Source of the DNA: Rothia sp. ZJ932
Lineage (GTDB): Bacteria > Actinomycetota > Actinomycetes > Actinomycetales > Micrococcaceae
Direction of reading: 5' to 3'
Assembly (NCBI RefSeq): GCF_016924835.1
Contig: NZ_CP070480.1
Location: forward strand, 1,178,001 to 1,242,000
DNA: 64,000 nucleotides
Shown here in pieces: positions 43,502 to 51,362 of this stretch. The translations under genes were made by a program, and so were the position numbers. The notes beneath the pieces were generated by a model, which worked only from the letters and a program-made list of their open reading frames with translations, was not told where the DNA came from and made no database searches. The stretch's first letter is position 1. Every line of letters starts with the position of its first letter.

Positions 43502-43546
43502 GTGGGACGAACGGGTGCATACTTGTGGGACGAACGGGTGCATACT
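43502..43546. repeat. Two iteron-like direct repeats upstream of repA
   Basis: The 22-base unit that begins GTGGGACGAACGGG and ends GCATACT occurs at 43502-43523 and again at 43525-43546, with one base between. The spacing of 23 bases, about two helical turns, and the place upstream of a rep gene fit iterons that bind the initiator at a plasmid origin. Only two copies are present. Confidence 0.65.
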
Positions 43547-43599
43547 CAGAAACTCGTACACGAGCGTTTAGCCTAGTCAATCGGCTATTTTTAGCCAAT

Positions 43600-44030
43600 T
43601 TTCCACGCCCTACAATAAGGGTTTAACAATAGGGGGTGCTCAATCGCCGTCCCCAAGCCCCCTGGCTATGGCGCTGCGCGCCGTGGGGTACATTGCGTAT
43701 GAGCCAACCACGGATTTCATCCTTTCATCTCACAGTTCTCTCGCCCTCACCCGCGCGGTTACCCGCACCGACTTAAGAACAATAAGAACTGTTCACTGTG
43801 CCAACACCTCTTTGTGATGGCACCTATTCATCAGTGTTTCGTGAGTCTTTGCACTCAACACCGGCATCTTATCCAGGGCAAAACGCAAGCTTCAAGGGTT
43901 TGTGGGAAACCACAGAAGCCCAAGATGTGGGTTTTGTATACTTTTCAAGGGTAATACCATATTATTGTGAGGCTTATAACGAGTGAGTCTTTCATATTTC
44001 AAGACACACTGTGCGAAACCACATAAACAC
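43600..44030. other. Gene-free stretch at the right of the island
   Basis: About 430 bases between the iteron-like repeats and the ABC-F terminator. A 62-codon plus-strand frame at 43798-43986 has no ribosome site or recognisable family and I do not call it a gene. A short inverted repeat GTGCCA/TGGCAC lies at 43798-43823. The region may hold the rest of the plasmid origin and the island's right boundary. Confidence 0.5.
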
Positions 44031-44032
44031 AA

Positions 44033-44068
44033 ACGCGCGCAGCCCCCTTGGTAGGAAACTGCGCGCGT
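44033..44068 (-). terminator. Terminator of the ABC-F gene
   Basis: The 10-bp stem ACGCGCGCAG/CTGCGCGCGT (44033-44042 with 44059-44068), followed on the minus strand by TTTGTGTTTATG. It ends the ABC-F transcript before the island. Confidence 0.85.
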
Positions 44069-44103
44069 CCGCCCGATGAAAAACAGGAGGCATCATTCAC
44101 CGA

Positions 44104-45702
44104 CTAGGCGAGAGAAATAAGATCCTGGTATTCCTTGTTCCACAGATCCTCAACAGCATCAGGCAGCATCAGCACACGCTCGGGATTGAGAGCCTCAACA
44201 GCGCCCTCATCATGCGAAACCATCACAATAGCACCTTTATAACTTGCCAACGCATTTAGAATCTCTTCGCGCGATGCCGGGTCAAGGTTGTTGGTCGGCT
44301 CATCCAGCAACAAGACATTTGCCGATGAAGCCACCAGGGTCGCCAGCGACAAGCGGGTCTTCTCACCACCGGAAAGAACACCGGCGGGCTTATCAACATC
44401 ATCACCCGAGAACAAGAAAGAACCGAGAATGGTGCGCACGCGCGTATCATCCAAATCAGGTGCCGCCGACTTCATATTCTCAAAGACAGTGCGGTCGTGA
44501 TCCAAAATTTCGTGTTCCTGCGCAAAATAACCAACCTTCGCCCCGTGCCCGTAAGTCACCTCACCGGTATCAGGCTGAGTAGTCTTTGCCAGCATGCGCA
44601 GCAAGGTAGTTTTACCGGCACCATTAAGACCCAGCACCACCACCCGTGAACCGCGGTCAATTGCCAAATCAACGTTGGTGAAAATCTCCAGCGAACCGTA
44701 GGACTTCGAAAGATCCTGAGCAGTCAGCGGAGTCTTACCGCAGGGCGCAGGGTCAGGAAAGCGAATCGCAGCGACCTTATCAACGACCTGCTCTTCTTCA
44801 AGCCCTCGCATCAGTTTTTCAGCGCGCTTAATCATCTGCTGGGCAGCAGCAGCCTTCGTTGCCTTGGCTCGCATCTTCTCAGCCTGCTGCATCAAAGCTC
44901 CCGCCTTCTTCTCGGCGTTGGCACGCTCGCGCTTGCGACGGGCAGCGTCCTGCTCACGCTGGGTCAGGTAATTCTTCCAACCCATGTTGTAAATATCGAT
45001 GACCGCGCGGTTGGCGTCCAGGTAGAAGACCTTGTTAACCACTAGCTCCATGAGCTCAACATCGTGACTAATCACCAGCAGCCCGCCCTGAAAATTCTTC
45101 AAAAATTCGCGCAGCCAGATGACAGAGTCAGCATCCAAGTGGTTAGTGGGCTCATCGAGCAGCATAATATCGGCATCAGAAAAGAGGATGCGCGCTAGTT
45201 CCACACGGCGACGCTGACCACCTGAAAGAGTGCGCAGGGGCTGATGCAAAAGACGCTCCGGCAAATCAAGATTTGAGGTAATAGTTGCTGCTTCAGATTC
45301 AGCAGCGTACCCACCACCGGCAATAAACTCAGCTTCCAGACGGTCATACTGACGCATTCCCTTAGCGTGCTCGGCAGGGTCTTCACTTGCCATCATCTCT
45401 TGGGCGCGGCGCATCCGACTCGCCACACCGTCCAGACCGCGAGCAGAGAAAATGCGGTCTTTCGCAAGCTGCTCCATATCTTCGACTTTAGGATCCTGCG
45501 GCAGGTAACCAATTTTGCCGCTGCGGGTTACATCGCCATCAGCAGGCAGGGTCTGCCCGGCGAGAACCTTGGTCATGGTTGTTTTTCCAGCGCCGTTTCT
45601 GCCCACCAAGCCAATCTTGTCGCCTTTGTCGATACGGAAGTTCACTTCATCCATCAGCAGGCGAGCGCCAGCGCGCAGTTCAAGGTTGGTGACTGTAATC
45701 AA
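44104..45702 (-). CDS. ABC-F family ATPase (ribosome-associated)
   Basis: A 532-residue protein with two ATPase domains and no membrane helices, the plan of ABC-F factors that bind the ribosome and act in translation or antibiotic protection. Domain 1 has GLVGRNGAGKTT at residues 31-42, LSGGQRRRVELARILF and MLLLDEPTNHLDADS; domain 2 has LGLNGAGKTTLLRML, LSGGEKTRLSLATLV and LLLDEPTNNLDPAS. Between them is the charged coiled-coil linker (RKRERANAEKKAGALMQQAE). The exact subgroup is not certain; it is close to the actinobacterial Uup/EttA-like proteins. Confidence 0.92.
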   Translation of the reverse strand: MITVTNLELRAGARLLMDEVNFRIDKGDKIGLVGRNGAGKTTMTKVLAGQTLPADGDVTRSGKIGYLPQDPKVEDMEQLAKDRIFSARGLDGVASRMRRAQEMMASEDPAEHAKGMRQYDRLEAEFIAGGGYAAESEAATITSNLDLPERLLHQPLRTLSGGQRRRVELARILFSDADIMLLDEPTNHLDADSVIWLREFLKNFQGGLLVISHDVELMELVVNKVFYLDANRAVIDIYNMGWKNYLTQREQDAARRKRERANAEKKAGALMQQAEKMRAKATKAAAAQQMIKRAEKLMRGLEEEQVVDKVAAIRFPDPAPCGKTPLTAQDLSKSYGSLEIFTNVDLAIDRGSRVVVLGLNGAGKTTLLRMLAKTTQPDTGEVTYGHGAKVGYFAQEHEILDHDRTVFENMKSAAPDLDDTRVRTILGSFLFSGDDVDKPAGVLSGGEKTRLSLATLVASSANVLLLDEPTNNLDPASREEILNALASYKGAIVMVSHDEGAVEALNPERVLMLPDAVEDLWNKEYQDLISLA

Positions 45703-45852
45703 GAGGGTATCCTTATCGAGACAAAGTGTGCGTGGCGGTGAGTTACGCGTTTTCCCTGTACGGAGCAGGGGCGCGGCTCAGCATTTTTAAGCTTTTTATA
45801 GTCTAACGGTTGGCGGGTGGGTTTGAGGCGGTGGAACAGGTCACCCTGCCCG

Positions 45853-45871
45853 TTTTGAACACTGTTCAAAA
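45853..45871 (+). promoter_or_regulatory. BioQ-type operator in front of bioYMN
   Basis: TTTTGAACACTGTTCAAAA is a near-perfect palindrome with core TGAAC-ACT-GTTCA. It matches the 13-base TGAAC-N3-GTTCA-type site bound by BioQ, the TetR-family biotin repressor described in corynebacteria and mycobacteria. It ends 18 bases before the bioY start codon, so binding would block transcription of the transporter when biotin is sufficient. The bioQ gene itself is not in the window. Confidence 0.75.
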
Positions 45872-45889
45872 AGTGTTTATAGTGAGTGC

Positions 45890-46480
45890 ATGAGTTCAAC
45901 ACATACCTCTGCCCGCCCCACTTCTGCGGGTACCTCTATTGCGCTTGTCGCTGTTTTTGCTGCCCTTATTGCCGCCTGTGCCCTTCTACCCGCGATTCCG
46001 ATCGGACCGGTTGGTGTTCCCATCACCTTGCAGACCCTCGGCGTCTATATCGCGATGCTCGTTCTGGGTCCCCGGCGAGGTGCAGCAGCCTGCACCCTCT
46101 ACCTGATAGCTGGCTTCATTGGTTTGCCGGTGTTTGCTCGTGGCGGCTCCGGCGTTGGTGTACTGGCAGGCCCCTCCGCCGGTTACCTGCTGAGCTATCC
46201 CGTAGCGGCGGCTGTCGCAGGCTTGGTGGGCTACATACTTATTCGCAAGTACCGCGCACATCTTGCAGGTTTCTTCGGACAGTTCGCGGCAACCTGTATC
46301 GCTTTACTCGTCATTACAGGAATGGGAATCGTTGGCATGATGGTCAACGCCCACCTCACCCTTGGGGCAGCATTCTCTGCCGCTATTATCTATATTCCCG
46401 GTGACCTTATCAAAGGCGTGTTGGCAGCGCTGGTTGCTGTTGCCGTTCACCGCGCATTCCCACAGCTTGCCGGCAAGTAA
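45890..46480 (+). CDS. bioY: Biotin transporter substrate-binding component BioY
   Basis: The S-component of the biotin energy-coupling-factor transporter; binds biotin in the membrane. The 196-residue protein has about six hydrophobic helices and the BioY signatures GPVGVPITLQTLGVYIAML and RRGAAACTLYLIAGFIGLPVF, followed by GPSAGYLLSYPVAA. The ribosome site is weak. It heads a three-gene operon with bioM (16 bases later) and bioN and is preceded by a BioQ-type operator. Confidence 0.96.
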   Translation: MSSTHTSARPTSAGTSIALVAVFAALIAACALLPAIPIGPVGVPITLQTLGVYIAMLVLGPRRGAAACTLYLIAGFIGLPVFARGGSGVGVLAGPSAGYLLSYPVAAAVAGLVGYILIRKYRAHLAGFFGQFAATCIALLVITGMGIVGMMVNAHLTLGAAFSAAIIYIPGDLIKGVLAALVAVAVHRAFPQLAGK

Positions 46481-46495
46481 CCTACAATCAGCACT

Positions 46496-47269
46496 ATGCG
46501 TTTTTTTCGCACTCAGAAAACCCCGAAACCCGCCCCCACTTTTTGCCAGGGGGCGGGAATCGCCTTTAACGCCGCGTCCTTCACAGACACCCTGGGGCAG
46601 CACACTATTATTGAGGCTCTCTCACTAACCCTCACGGCACCCTCCACCGCTTTGCTGGGGCTCAATGGCAGTGGCAAATCTTCCGTTCTCAAACTCATTA
46701 ACGGCATCAATACTGCCAGCAGTGGCTCTATCACAGTTGATGGTGTTGAGGTAGCGGGCAATGAAAGCGCAGTGCGCTCGCGGGTGGGCTTGCTGTTTTC
46801 TAATCCGCTGGCGCAGCTGCTGATGCCCACACCGGTTGAAGATTTAGAACTTTCCCTGCGCTCGGTCATCACCGATGCCGCCCAGCGCCGGACGCGCGCG
46901 CTGGAGCTGCTCGAAACACGCGGGTTGGGCGATCGCGCCCACTCCAGCGTCTACGACCTTTCAGGGGGCGAGCAGCAACTGGTTGCTCTTTCTGCCGTTT
47001 TAGCGGTGGAACCTGAGATTTTGTTGCTGGATGAGCCAACGACCCTGCTTGATCTTCGTAATCGGTTGCGCCTGTTTGAAGTTCTTGATTCCTTAAATCA
47101 GCAGCTGGTAATGAGTACCCACGATCTCGAACTTGCCGCTAGGTGCGATGAAGCTGTGGTGATTCATGAAGGCAGGCTCTGGTGTAAAGGGCCTACTGAT
47201 GCTGTCATCGAGCAGTATCGCCTGTGGTGCACTCAGGGCTTCCCGGCAGAGCCGGTAGGTGAGCTGTGA
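46496..47269 (+). CDS. bioM: Biotin transporter ATPase BioM
   Basis: Energy-coupling ATPase of the biotin ECF transporter. The 257 residues include Walker A GLNGSGKS at 55-62, the Q-loop LLFSNPLAQLLMPTPVEDLE typical of ECF ATPases, the signature DLSGGEQQLVALSAVLA, Walker B EILLLDEPTTLLD and the switch histidine in STHDLE. The stop codon overlaps the start of bioN (GTGA), so these two are translated together. Confidence 0.94.
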   Translation: MRFFRTQKTPKPAPTFCQGAGIAFNAASFTDTLGQHTIIEALSLTLTAPSTALLGLNGSGKSSVLKLINGINTASSGSITVDGVEVAGNESAVRSRVGLLFSNPLAQLLMPTPVEDLELSLRSVITDAAQRRTRALELLETRGLGDRAHSSVYDLSGGEQQLVALSAVLAVEPEILLLDEPTTLLDLRNRLRLFEVLDSLNQQLVMSTHDLELAARCDEAVVIHEGRLWCKGPTDAVIEQYRLWCTQGFPAEPVGEL

Positions 47270-47880
47270 CCGGTCAGCAGCTCTTTGGCACTTACTGCCC
47301 CGGCACTACCCCGGTTCACAGGGCACCCCTGTGGACTAAAGGTCTTTTCTTGCTGACCTTGAGTCTGACGCTGGCGCTGACTCGCCAGTGGTGGATCAGC
47401 GCCGTTGCCCTCGTCATTGTTGTTGCTATCGGGGCAGCGGGAGGGGTTTCCATTAAATCTTGGTGGCATTCATTTGCTCCCCTGGGGTGGATTCTGGCGA
47501 TTCTGATTATTTTTTACACCCTCACCAGAACGCTACCAACAGGTGCAGATGTCATCTTCACTCTTCTTGCCGTTGTTGCCGCATCACGCATCCTACTCAC
47601 TACCACCGCCCTGCCGACCCTCATTGACGGTTTTCTGCATCTCATTTCGCCTCTGCGGCTGGTTGGCATTAAGACGGACAGGTTCGCCCTTGCTTTGGCG
47701 CTGATGATTCGCTCGATCCCGGTGCTCTTCAACGAGTACGAGCTGCTCAAGCAGGCGGCAGCAGCTCGCGGTGTCTCCCCTGCCCCGCACCGGTTGCTGA
47801 TTCCCTGGGTGATTTCGGCTGTTGCTTACGCTCACCACACCGGGGACGCGCTCAGCGCCCGCGGGCTACCAGAAGACTAA
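47266..47880 (+). CDS. bioN: Biotin transporter transmembrane component BioN (EcfT)
   Basis: The T-component that couples BioM to BioY. The 204-residue protein has four to five hydrophobic helices and the EcfT coupling motifs near the end, where the alanine-arginine-glycine pattern reads QAAAARGV and DALSARGLPED. It starts at GTG 47266 overlapping bioM by four bases and is followed by a terminator, closing the operon. The GC content is in line with its neighbours. Confidence 0.92.
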   Translation: MTGQQLFGTYCPGTTPVHRAPLWTKGLFLLTLSLTLALTRQWWISAVALVIVVAIGAAGGVSIKSWWHSFAPLGWILAILIIFYTLTRTLPTGADVIFTLLAVVAASRILLTTTALPTLIDGFLHLISPLRLVGIKTDRFALALALMIRSIPVLFNEYELLKQAAAARGVSPAPHRLLIPWVISAVAYAHHTGDALSARGLPED

Positions 47881-47897
47881 ACCTATCTAGCGATAGC

Positions 47898-47947
47898 AAA
47901 AACCCACCAGAGACGGTAGAGAATTCTACGATGATCGGTGGGTTTTT
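47898..47947. terminator. Terminator of bioYMN
   Basis: The stem AAAAACCCACC/GGTGGGTTTTT (47898-47908 with 47937-47947) with further partial pairing inside the 28-base loop and a T-run at the end. Confidence 0.85.
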
Positions 47948-48023
47948 CGTATGTCGCGGTGCCAGGATTAGATCCTTGGGTGTCAGCTCGGTGCCAGCCC
48001 TGCGCTTACGCAGTATAACGCCT

Positions 48024-48602
48024 TCACATACCGGGTGAACGCCAGCCGGTGGCAAGCAGTTCGTACAGCACTTCAGGGTTCTCACTGTGCTGGGCAGCCC
48101 ATGCCATACCCAAAGTTGCCAGATAGAGTTCACGCCCGGTTACCTCGGGACGCACCAGCCCAGCCCGCTGCACAGGTTCCAGCAGCGCATCCAACTGAGC
48201 AATCACGTCCTGACACTGCATATTGAGCGGTGAATTGTATTCTTCAACCGCCCGGCGCATGGGTTCGGTCAGCCCTTCGTAAGTAGCAAACCAGTCAGCG
48301 AGCGCGCGCAACCAAGCGGTCAGCGCCTGAAGTGACGCTGCTGGGTCGCTCGTGATTTCCGGAGTGATATCGGGGGCTTTGACTGTTTTTTCGTCAAGGA
48401 CCGCGGCGATGAGAGTTTCACGGTTGGGGAAGTTGCGGTAGAGGGTTCCTACTCCTACCCCGGCGGCTTTAGCGATGGCGTCCATGGAGATGTTAACGCC
48501 GTCAGTTTCGAAGGATATGCGGGCTACGTCAAGAATTTTTTGGCGGTTTTTAACCGCATCAGCGCGGGGTTTTTTGGTGTTTTCTGTTGTTTTTAAGTTC
48601 AT
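48024..48602 (-). CDS. TetR-family transcriptional regulator
   Basis: A 192-residue one-domain-plus-ligand regulator. The N-terminal helix-turn-helix (residues about 18-66) reads RQKILDVARISFETDG, MDAIAKAAGVGVGTLYRNFP and NRETLIAAV. The C-terminal domain is helical and belongs to a group often linked with enzymes of secondary or xenobiotic metabolism. It is divergent from a flavin reductase gene with a nested inverted repeat between them, so it probably represses that operon and itself. The ligand is unknown. Confidence 0.92.
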   Translation of the reverse strand: MNLKTTENTKKPRADAVKNRQKILDVARISFETDGVNISMDAIAKAAGVGVGTLYRNFPNRETLIAAVLDEKTVKAPDITPEITSDPAASLQALTAWLRALADWFATYEGLTEPMRRAVEEYNSPLNMQCQDVIAQLDALLEPVQRAGLVRPEVTGRELYLATLGMAWAAQHSENPEVLYELLATGWRSPGM

Positions 48603-48622
48603 GGTCTCATTCTACACTTGAA

Positions 48623-48676
48623 AAGTGGAGAGCGCTTCCGTATAGTCCTTTTTATAAACGGAAATATTCTCCACTT
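48623..48676. promoter_or_regulatory. Nested inverted repeats between the TetR gene and the flavin reductase gene
   Basis: AAGTGGAG at 48623-48630 is repeated inverted (CTCCACTT) at 48669-48676, and inside this TTCCGT at 48636-48641 pairs with ACGGAA at 48658-48663. The arrangement is centred in the divergent promoter region and is a likely operator for the TetR regulator, perhaps with two bound dimers. Confidence 0.65.
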
Positions 48677-48690
48677 AGAAAGGTTGAAGC

Positions 48691-49176
48691 ATGACTATCA
48701 CTTCACACAGCTCTCACAACTTACGCAAGACCTTCGGCATCTACCCCACCGGCATTGCCCTGACCGCAGGTCACCTTGACGGCACCCCGATAGGAATGCT
48801 CACTAACTCTTTCGCAACTGTTTCATTGGAACCACCCCTGGTAACCGTCAGCTTCGCCCACGCTTCCACCACCTGGCCGCAGCTACACAAGATACAGCGT
48901 TTGGGCATCAGCTTTCTGAGTGCTGATGATTATGACACTGCCCAGCTTTTGCGTCGCCCCACCGCTGAGCGCTTCGAGAATCTAGAGGTGCAGAAAAACA
49001 GTGATGGCTCACTCGTGCTCCCGGCAGCGGCAGCCCACCTCATCGTTGAGCTCAATCAGGCATTTGAAGCGGGCGATCACATCATGACCCTGTGGAAAGT
49101 TATCTCGCACAAACGCCAAGACGACGCGCGTCCGCTGGTTTTCCATGACGGTACACTGCACCAACTAGCTGCCTAA
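48691..49176 (+). CDS. Flavin reductase family protein
   Basis: A 161-residue FMN-binding split-barrel protein that reduces FMN with NAD(P)H for a partner monooxygenase. It has the family pattern LRKTFGIYPTGIALTAG, GMLTNSFATVSLEPPLVTVSF and the LGISFLSADD segment, ending in a DHIMTLWKV strand. It is followed 55 bases later by a flavin-dependent monooxygenase gene; the pair forms a two-component oxygenase. Both are probably controlled by the divergent TetR protein. Confidence 0.92.
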   Translation: MTITSHSSHNLRKTFGIYPTGIALTAGHLDGTPIGMLTNSFATVSLEPPLVTVSFAHASTTWPQLHKIQRLGISFLSADDYDTAQLLRRPTAERFENLEVQKNSDGSLVLPAAAAHLIVELNQAFEAGDHIMTLWKVISHKRQDDARPLVFHDGTLHQLAA

Positions 49177-49231
49177 CTCACCCTCACCCCTTAGATCTCT
49201 CAGAAGAAAAACACCCCGAAAGGTAAGAACA

Positions 49232-50560
49232 ATGTCAGAGAAAAAAATGCTCATCGGTATGCAGATGGGTAACGGATACGGCTCCCAAGTTACCGCATGG
49301 AAGTTCCCCGGTGTTGACCCACTCAACTACGCCAATCTCGATGCACACGTACGTTACGCGCAAAAGGCGGAGCGCGGCAAGTTCCAGTTCATTTTCTTTC
49401 CCGATTCACAAAATGACACTCAGGCATCGAATGCTGAAGCGCCTCAGATGACTCTTGATCCACTCATTACCATTGCGTCAATGGCGCGTGAGACCAAGAA
49501 CATTGGTTTTGCAACCACCGCCTCAACATCGTGGAATGCTCCCTACAACCTGGCGCGCCAACTCAAGACCCTGGATGTCATAAGCGGTGGCCGTATAGGC
49601 TGGAACGCCGTAACCGGCTCTGACCCGCGTGCTGCGGCTAACTTCGGTGAACAAATGCAATCCAGCGAAGATCGCTACGGTCGTGCCCACGAGTTCATTC
49701 AAATCACCCAGGCGCTCTGGGGTTCCTGGGATAAAGATGCCTGGGTAGCCGATGCCGAAAAGGGCATCTTTGCCGATAAATCCAAGATTCGCCCTATTAA
49801 CCTCAGTGGCAAGTACTTAGCTTCTGCAGGTCCGCTGCCTATCCCGCCGTCCAAGCAGGGGCAGCCGGTGATTTTCCATGCTGGAGGCTCCCCCAATTCA
49901 CTGACTATTACCGGTAATTACGCCAATGTGGTAATTGGTGCGACTTTCACTATTGAGGATTCCATCCGTCAGCGCAACGCTGTGCGCGCAGCCGCCGAAC
50001 GCGCCGGACGCAACCCCGATGAGGTCAAGTTTATTGCCGGTGTTATGCCGACCGTTGCTGCTACCAAGCGTGAGGCGCTGGATCGTCGCGGTAGGTTCGT
50101 GGAACCTAATATTGGTCAGCGCGTGAGTTACTTGGGAATGATGCTCGGAACTGCCCTCACCCTTGATGATCTTGACCAGCCGCTCTCCCCCGAATTCCTG
50201 GCTAACGCGCGTCCGAACCCCGGTGACCCCCGCTCTGCCAAGGCACTAGAAATCGCCCGCAAAGGGTGGAGCGTGCGCGATATTCTTTACCACGGCGTCA
50301 TTGATTTTCACCCCTCACCGGTGGGCACCGCCGAGGAGGTCGCCGATCACCTGACCGAGTGGTTTGAGGCAGGAGCCGCCGATGGTTTCTGGTTCTCACC
50401 CGATGCGTATGAGGACGGCATCGATGCGTTTGTGGATGGCGTGGTACCGATTTTGCAGGAACGCGGTCTCTTCCATGCCGACTACGAGGGCGAAACTCTG
50501 CGCGAGCACGTAGGAGCACCCGAGCAGTACGGTTTGGACGCGCGCATGGTTCAGCAGTAA
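49232..50560 (+). CDS. FMN-dependent monooxygenase, NtaA/SnaA/DszA family
   Basis: A 442-residue luciferase-like monooxygenase that uses reduced FMN and oxygen. The family signatures are ETKNIGFATTASTSWNAPY, LKTLDVISGGRIGWNAVTGS and PVIFHAGGSPNSLTITGNYA, and the C-terminal part has GTAEEVADHLTEWFEAGAAD. Members oxidise nitrilotriacetate, sulfur compounds or streptogramin intermediates; which applies here cannot be told. The adjacent flavin reductase supplies reduced FMN. A strong terminator ends the operon. Confidence 0.92.
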   Translation: MSEKKMLIGMQMGNGYGSQVTAWKFPGVDPLNYANLDAHVRYAQKAERGKFQFIFFPDSQNDTQASNAEAPQMTLDPLITIASMARETKNIGFATTASTSWNAPYNLARQLKTLDVISGGRIGWNAVTGSDPRAAANFGEQMQSSEDRYGRAHEFIQITQALWGSWDKDAWVADAEKGIFADKSKIRPINLSGKYLASAGPLPIPPSKQGQPVIFHAGGSPNSLTITGNYANVVIGATFTIEDSIRQRNAVRAAAERAGRNPDEVKFIAGVMPTVAATKREALDRRGRFVEPNIGQRVSYLGMMLGTALTLDDLDQPLSPEFLANARPNPGDPRSAKALEIARKGWSVRDILYHGVIDFHPSPVGTAEEVADHLTEWFEAGAADGFWFSPDAYEDGIDAFVDGVVPILQERGLFHADYEGETLREHVGAPEQYGLDARMVQQ

Positions 50561-50572
50561 GACACTGCATAA

Positions 50573-50606
50573 AGACCCGCACCTGTTGCACAACAGGTGC
50601 GGGTCT
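50573..50606. terminator. Terminator after the monooxygenase gene
   Basis: A perfect 16-bp stem (50573-50588 with 50591-50606) with only CA in the loop, followed by TTTTTCTTAC. It also lies just after the convergent nitroreductase remnant. Confidence 0.93.
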
Positions 50607-50611
50607 TTTTC

Positions 50612-51127
50612 TTACAGGACATCTAGAGGACGCCGGGGGTATCCGTGCAGCACGATGGATTCGGCGAGCTCTACACGGCCGGGGCGAGCGTTGAAGAGGG
50701 CATCTTCTTCATTACCGCAACCAAAAGCAATGCCGAAGAGGAGCTTATAGCCAGGCTCCACACCCAGAGCCTTGCGGGTAGTACCTGCAAAGAGGGAGAC
50801 TGCAGCCTGAGGAATGCCATGGTAGCTGTGAGCCGCCAGTGAGAGCAGAAAGTTCTGCGCATACATACCCAAATCGGCAGCTTCTCGCTCAGTGCCTTCC
50901 ATTTCGGGCATGAAGAGAAAGGCTACGTGCGGTGCACCGTAGAAACACAGGTTATCTCGCACGATTTCTGTGCGACCTTCATGATCTTCGCGGGTAATCT
51001 TGCGTGCCCCGTAGGTGATTTTTGCTAGTTCTTGCGAACGCTTGACATAGCGTTCTGACCCATAACCGGAGGGGAGGTCCTCATCATAGCCCCGTTCAGA
51101 GAAAAACCAAGGCACGACGCGTATCAA
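50612..51127 (-). pseudogene. Nitroreductase-family protein, N-terminal part missing
   Basis: The 171 readable residues match the C-terminal two thirds of an FMN-dependent nitroreductase: FYGAPHVAFLFMP, DLGMYAQNFLLSLAAHSYHGIPQAA and YKLLFGIAFGCGNEEDALFN, ending NARPGRVELAESIVLHGYP. The usual first 60-70 residues with the flavin-phosphate loop (a RRAVR/SNTQPW region) are absent. Upstream, another frame starting near 51193 reads MQSYLVSPEQAKTRVEG but is out of frame and unrelated, pointing to a deletion that joined two sequences. The remaining frame starts only at a TTG. It is probably non-functional. Confidence 0.75.
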
Positions 51128-51362
51128 GCGCGCTCAGACCCAACCCCTCCACCCTCGTCTTTGCCTGCTCGGGCGATACTAGATAAGACTGCATGTGCTG
51201 TACCTCTTTTATAGACGGTGCTAAGAATACGGTTTACGGTAGATTGTATGCATTACGCCCCCCTTGAAGTCAGCAGGTTATCCGGCGGGCTGGCACGAAA
51301 TTTTCGCCACCATGAATCATGTCCTGCCCTAGCCTTACCCTGTTAAGGACTATAAGCACTTC

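Larger units (their letters stand above)
39850..43600. mobile_element. Plasmid-derived accessory island
   Basis: Between the YdjM-like gene and the ABC-F gene lie about 4 kb unlike their surroundings: remnants of a pAL5000-type repA-repB replicon, a second rep gene of the RepA_C type with iteron-like repeats, an AT-richer two-gene cassette and long stretches without genes. No integrase, transposase or relaxase is visible and no flanking direct repeat was found by eye, so the boundaries are approximate. An integrated, decayed plasmid is the simplest reading. Confidence 0.65.

Noticed and set aside
43502-43546. A CRISPR array
   Set aside because: Only two direct repeats with one base between them; there are no spacers and no cas genes. 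Iterons of the adjacent rep gene fit better.
43798-43986. A 62-codon plus-strand frame in the right part of the island
   Set aside because: No ribosome site, no recognisable family and no partner gene; kept only as a note in the intergenic entry.
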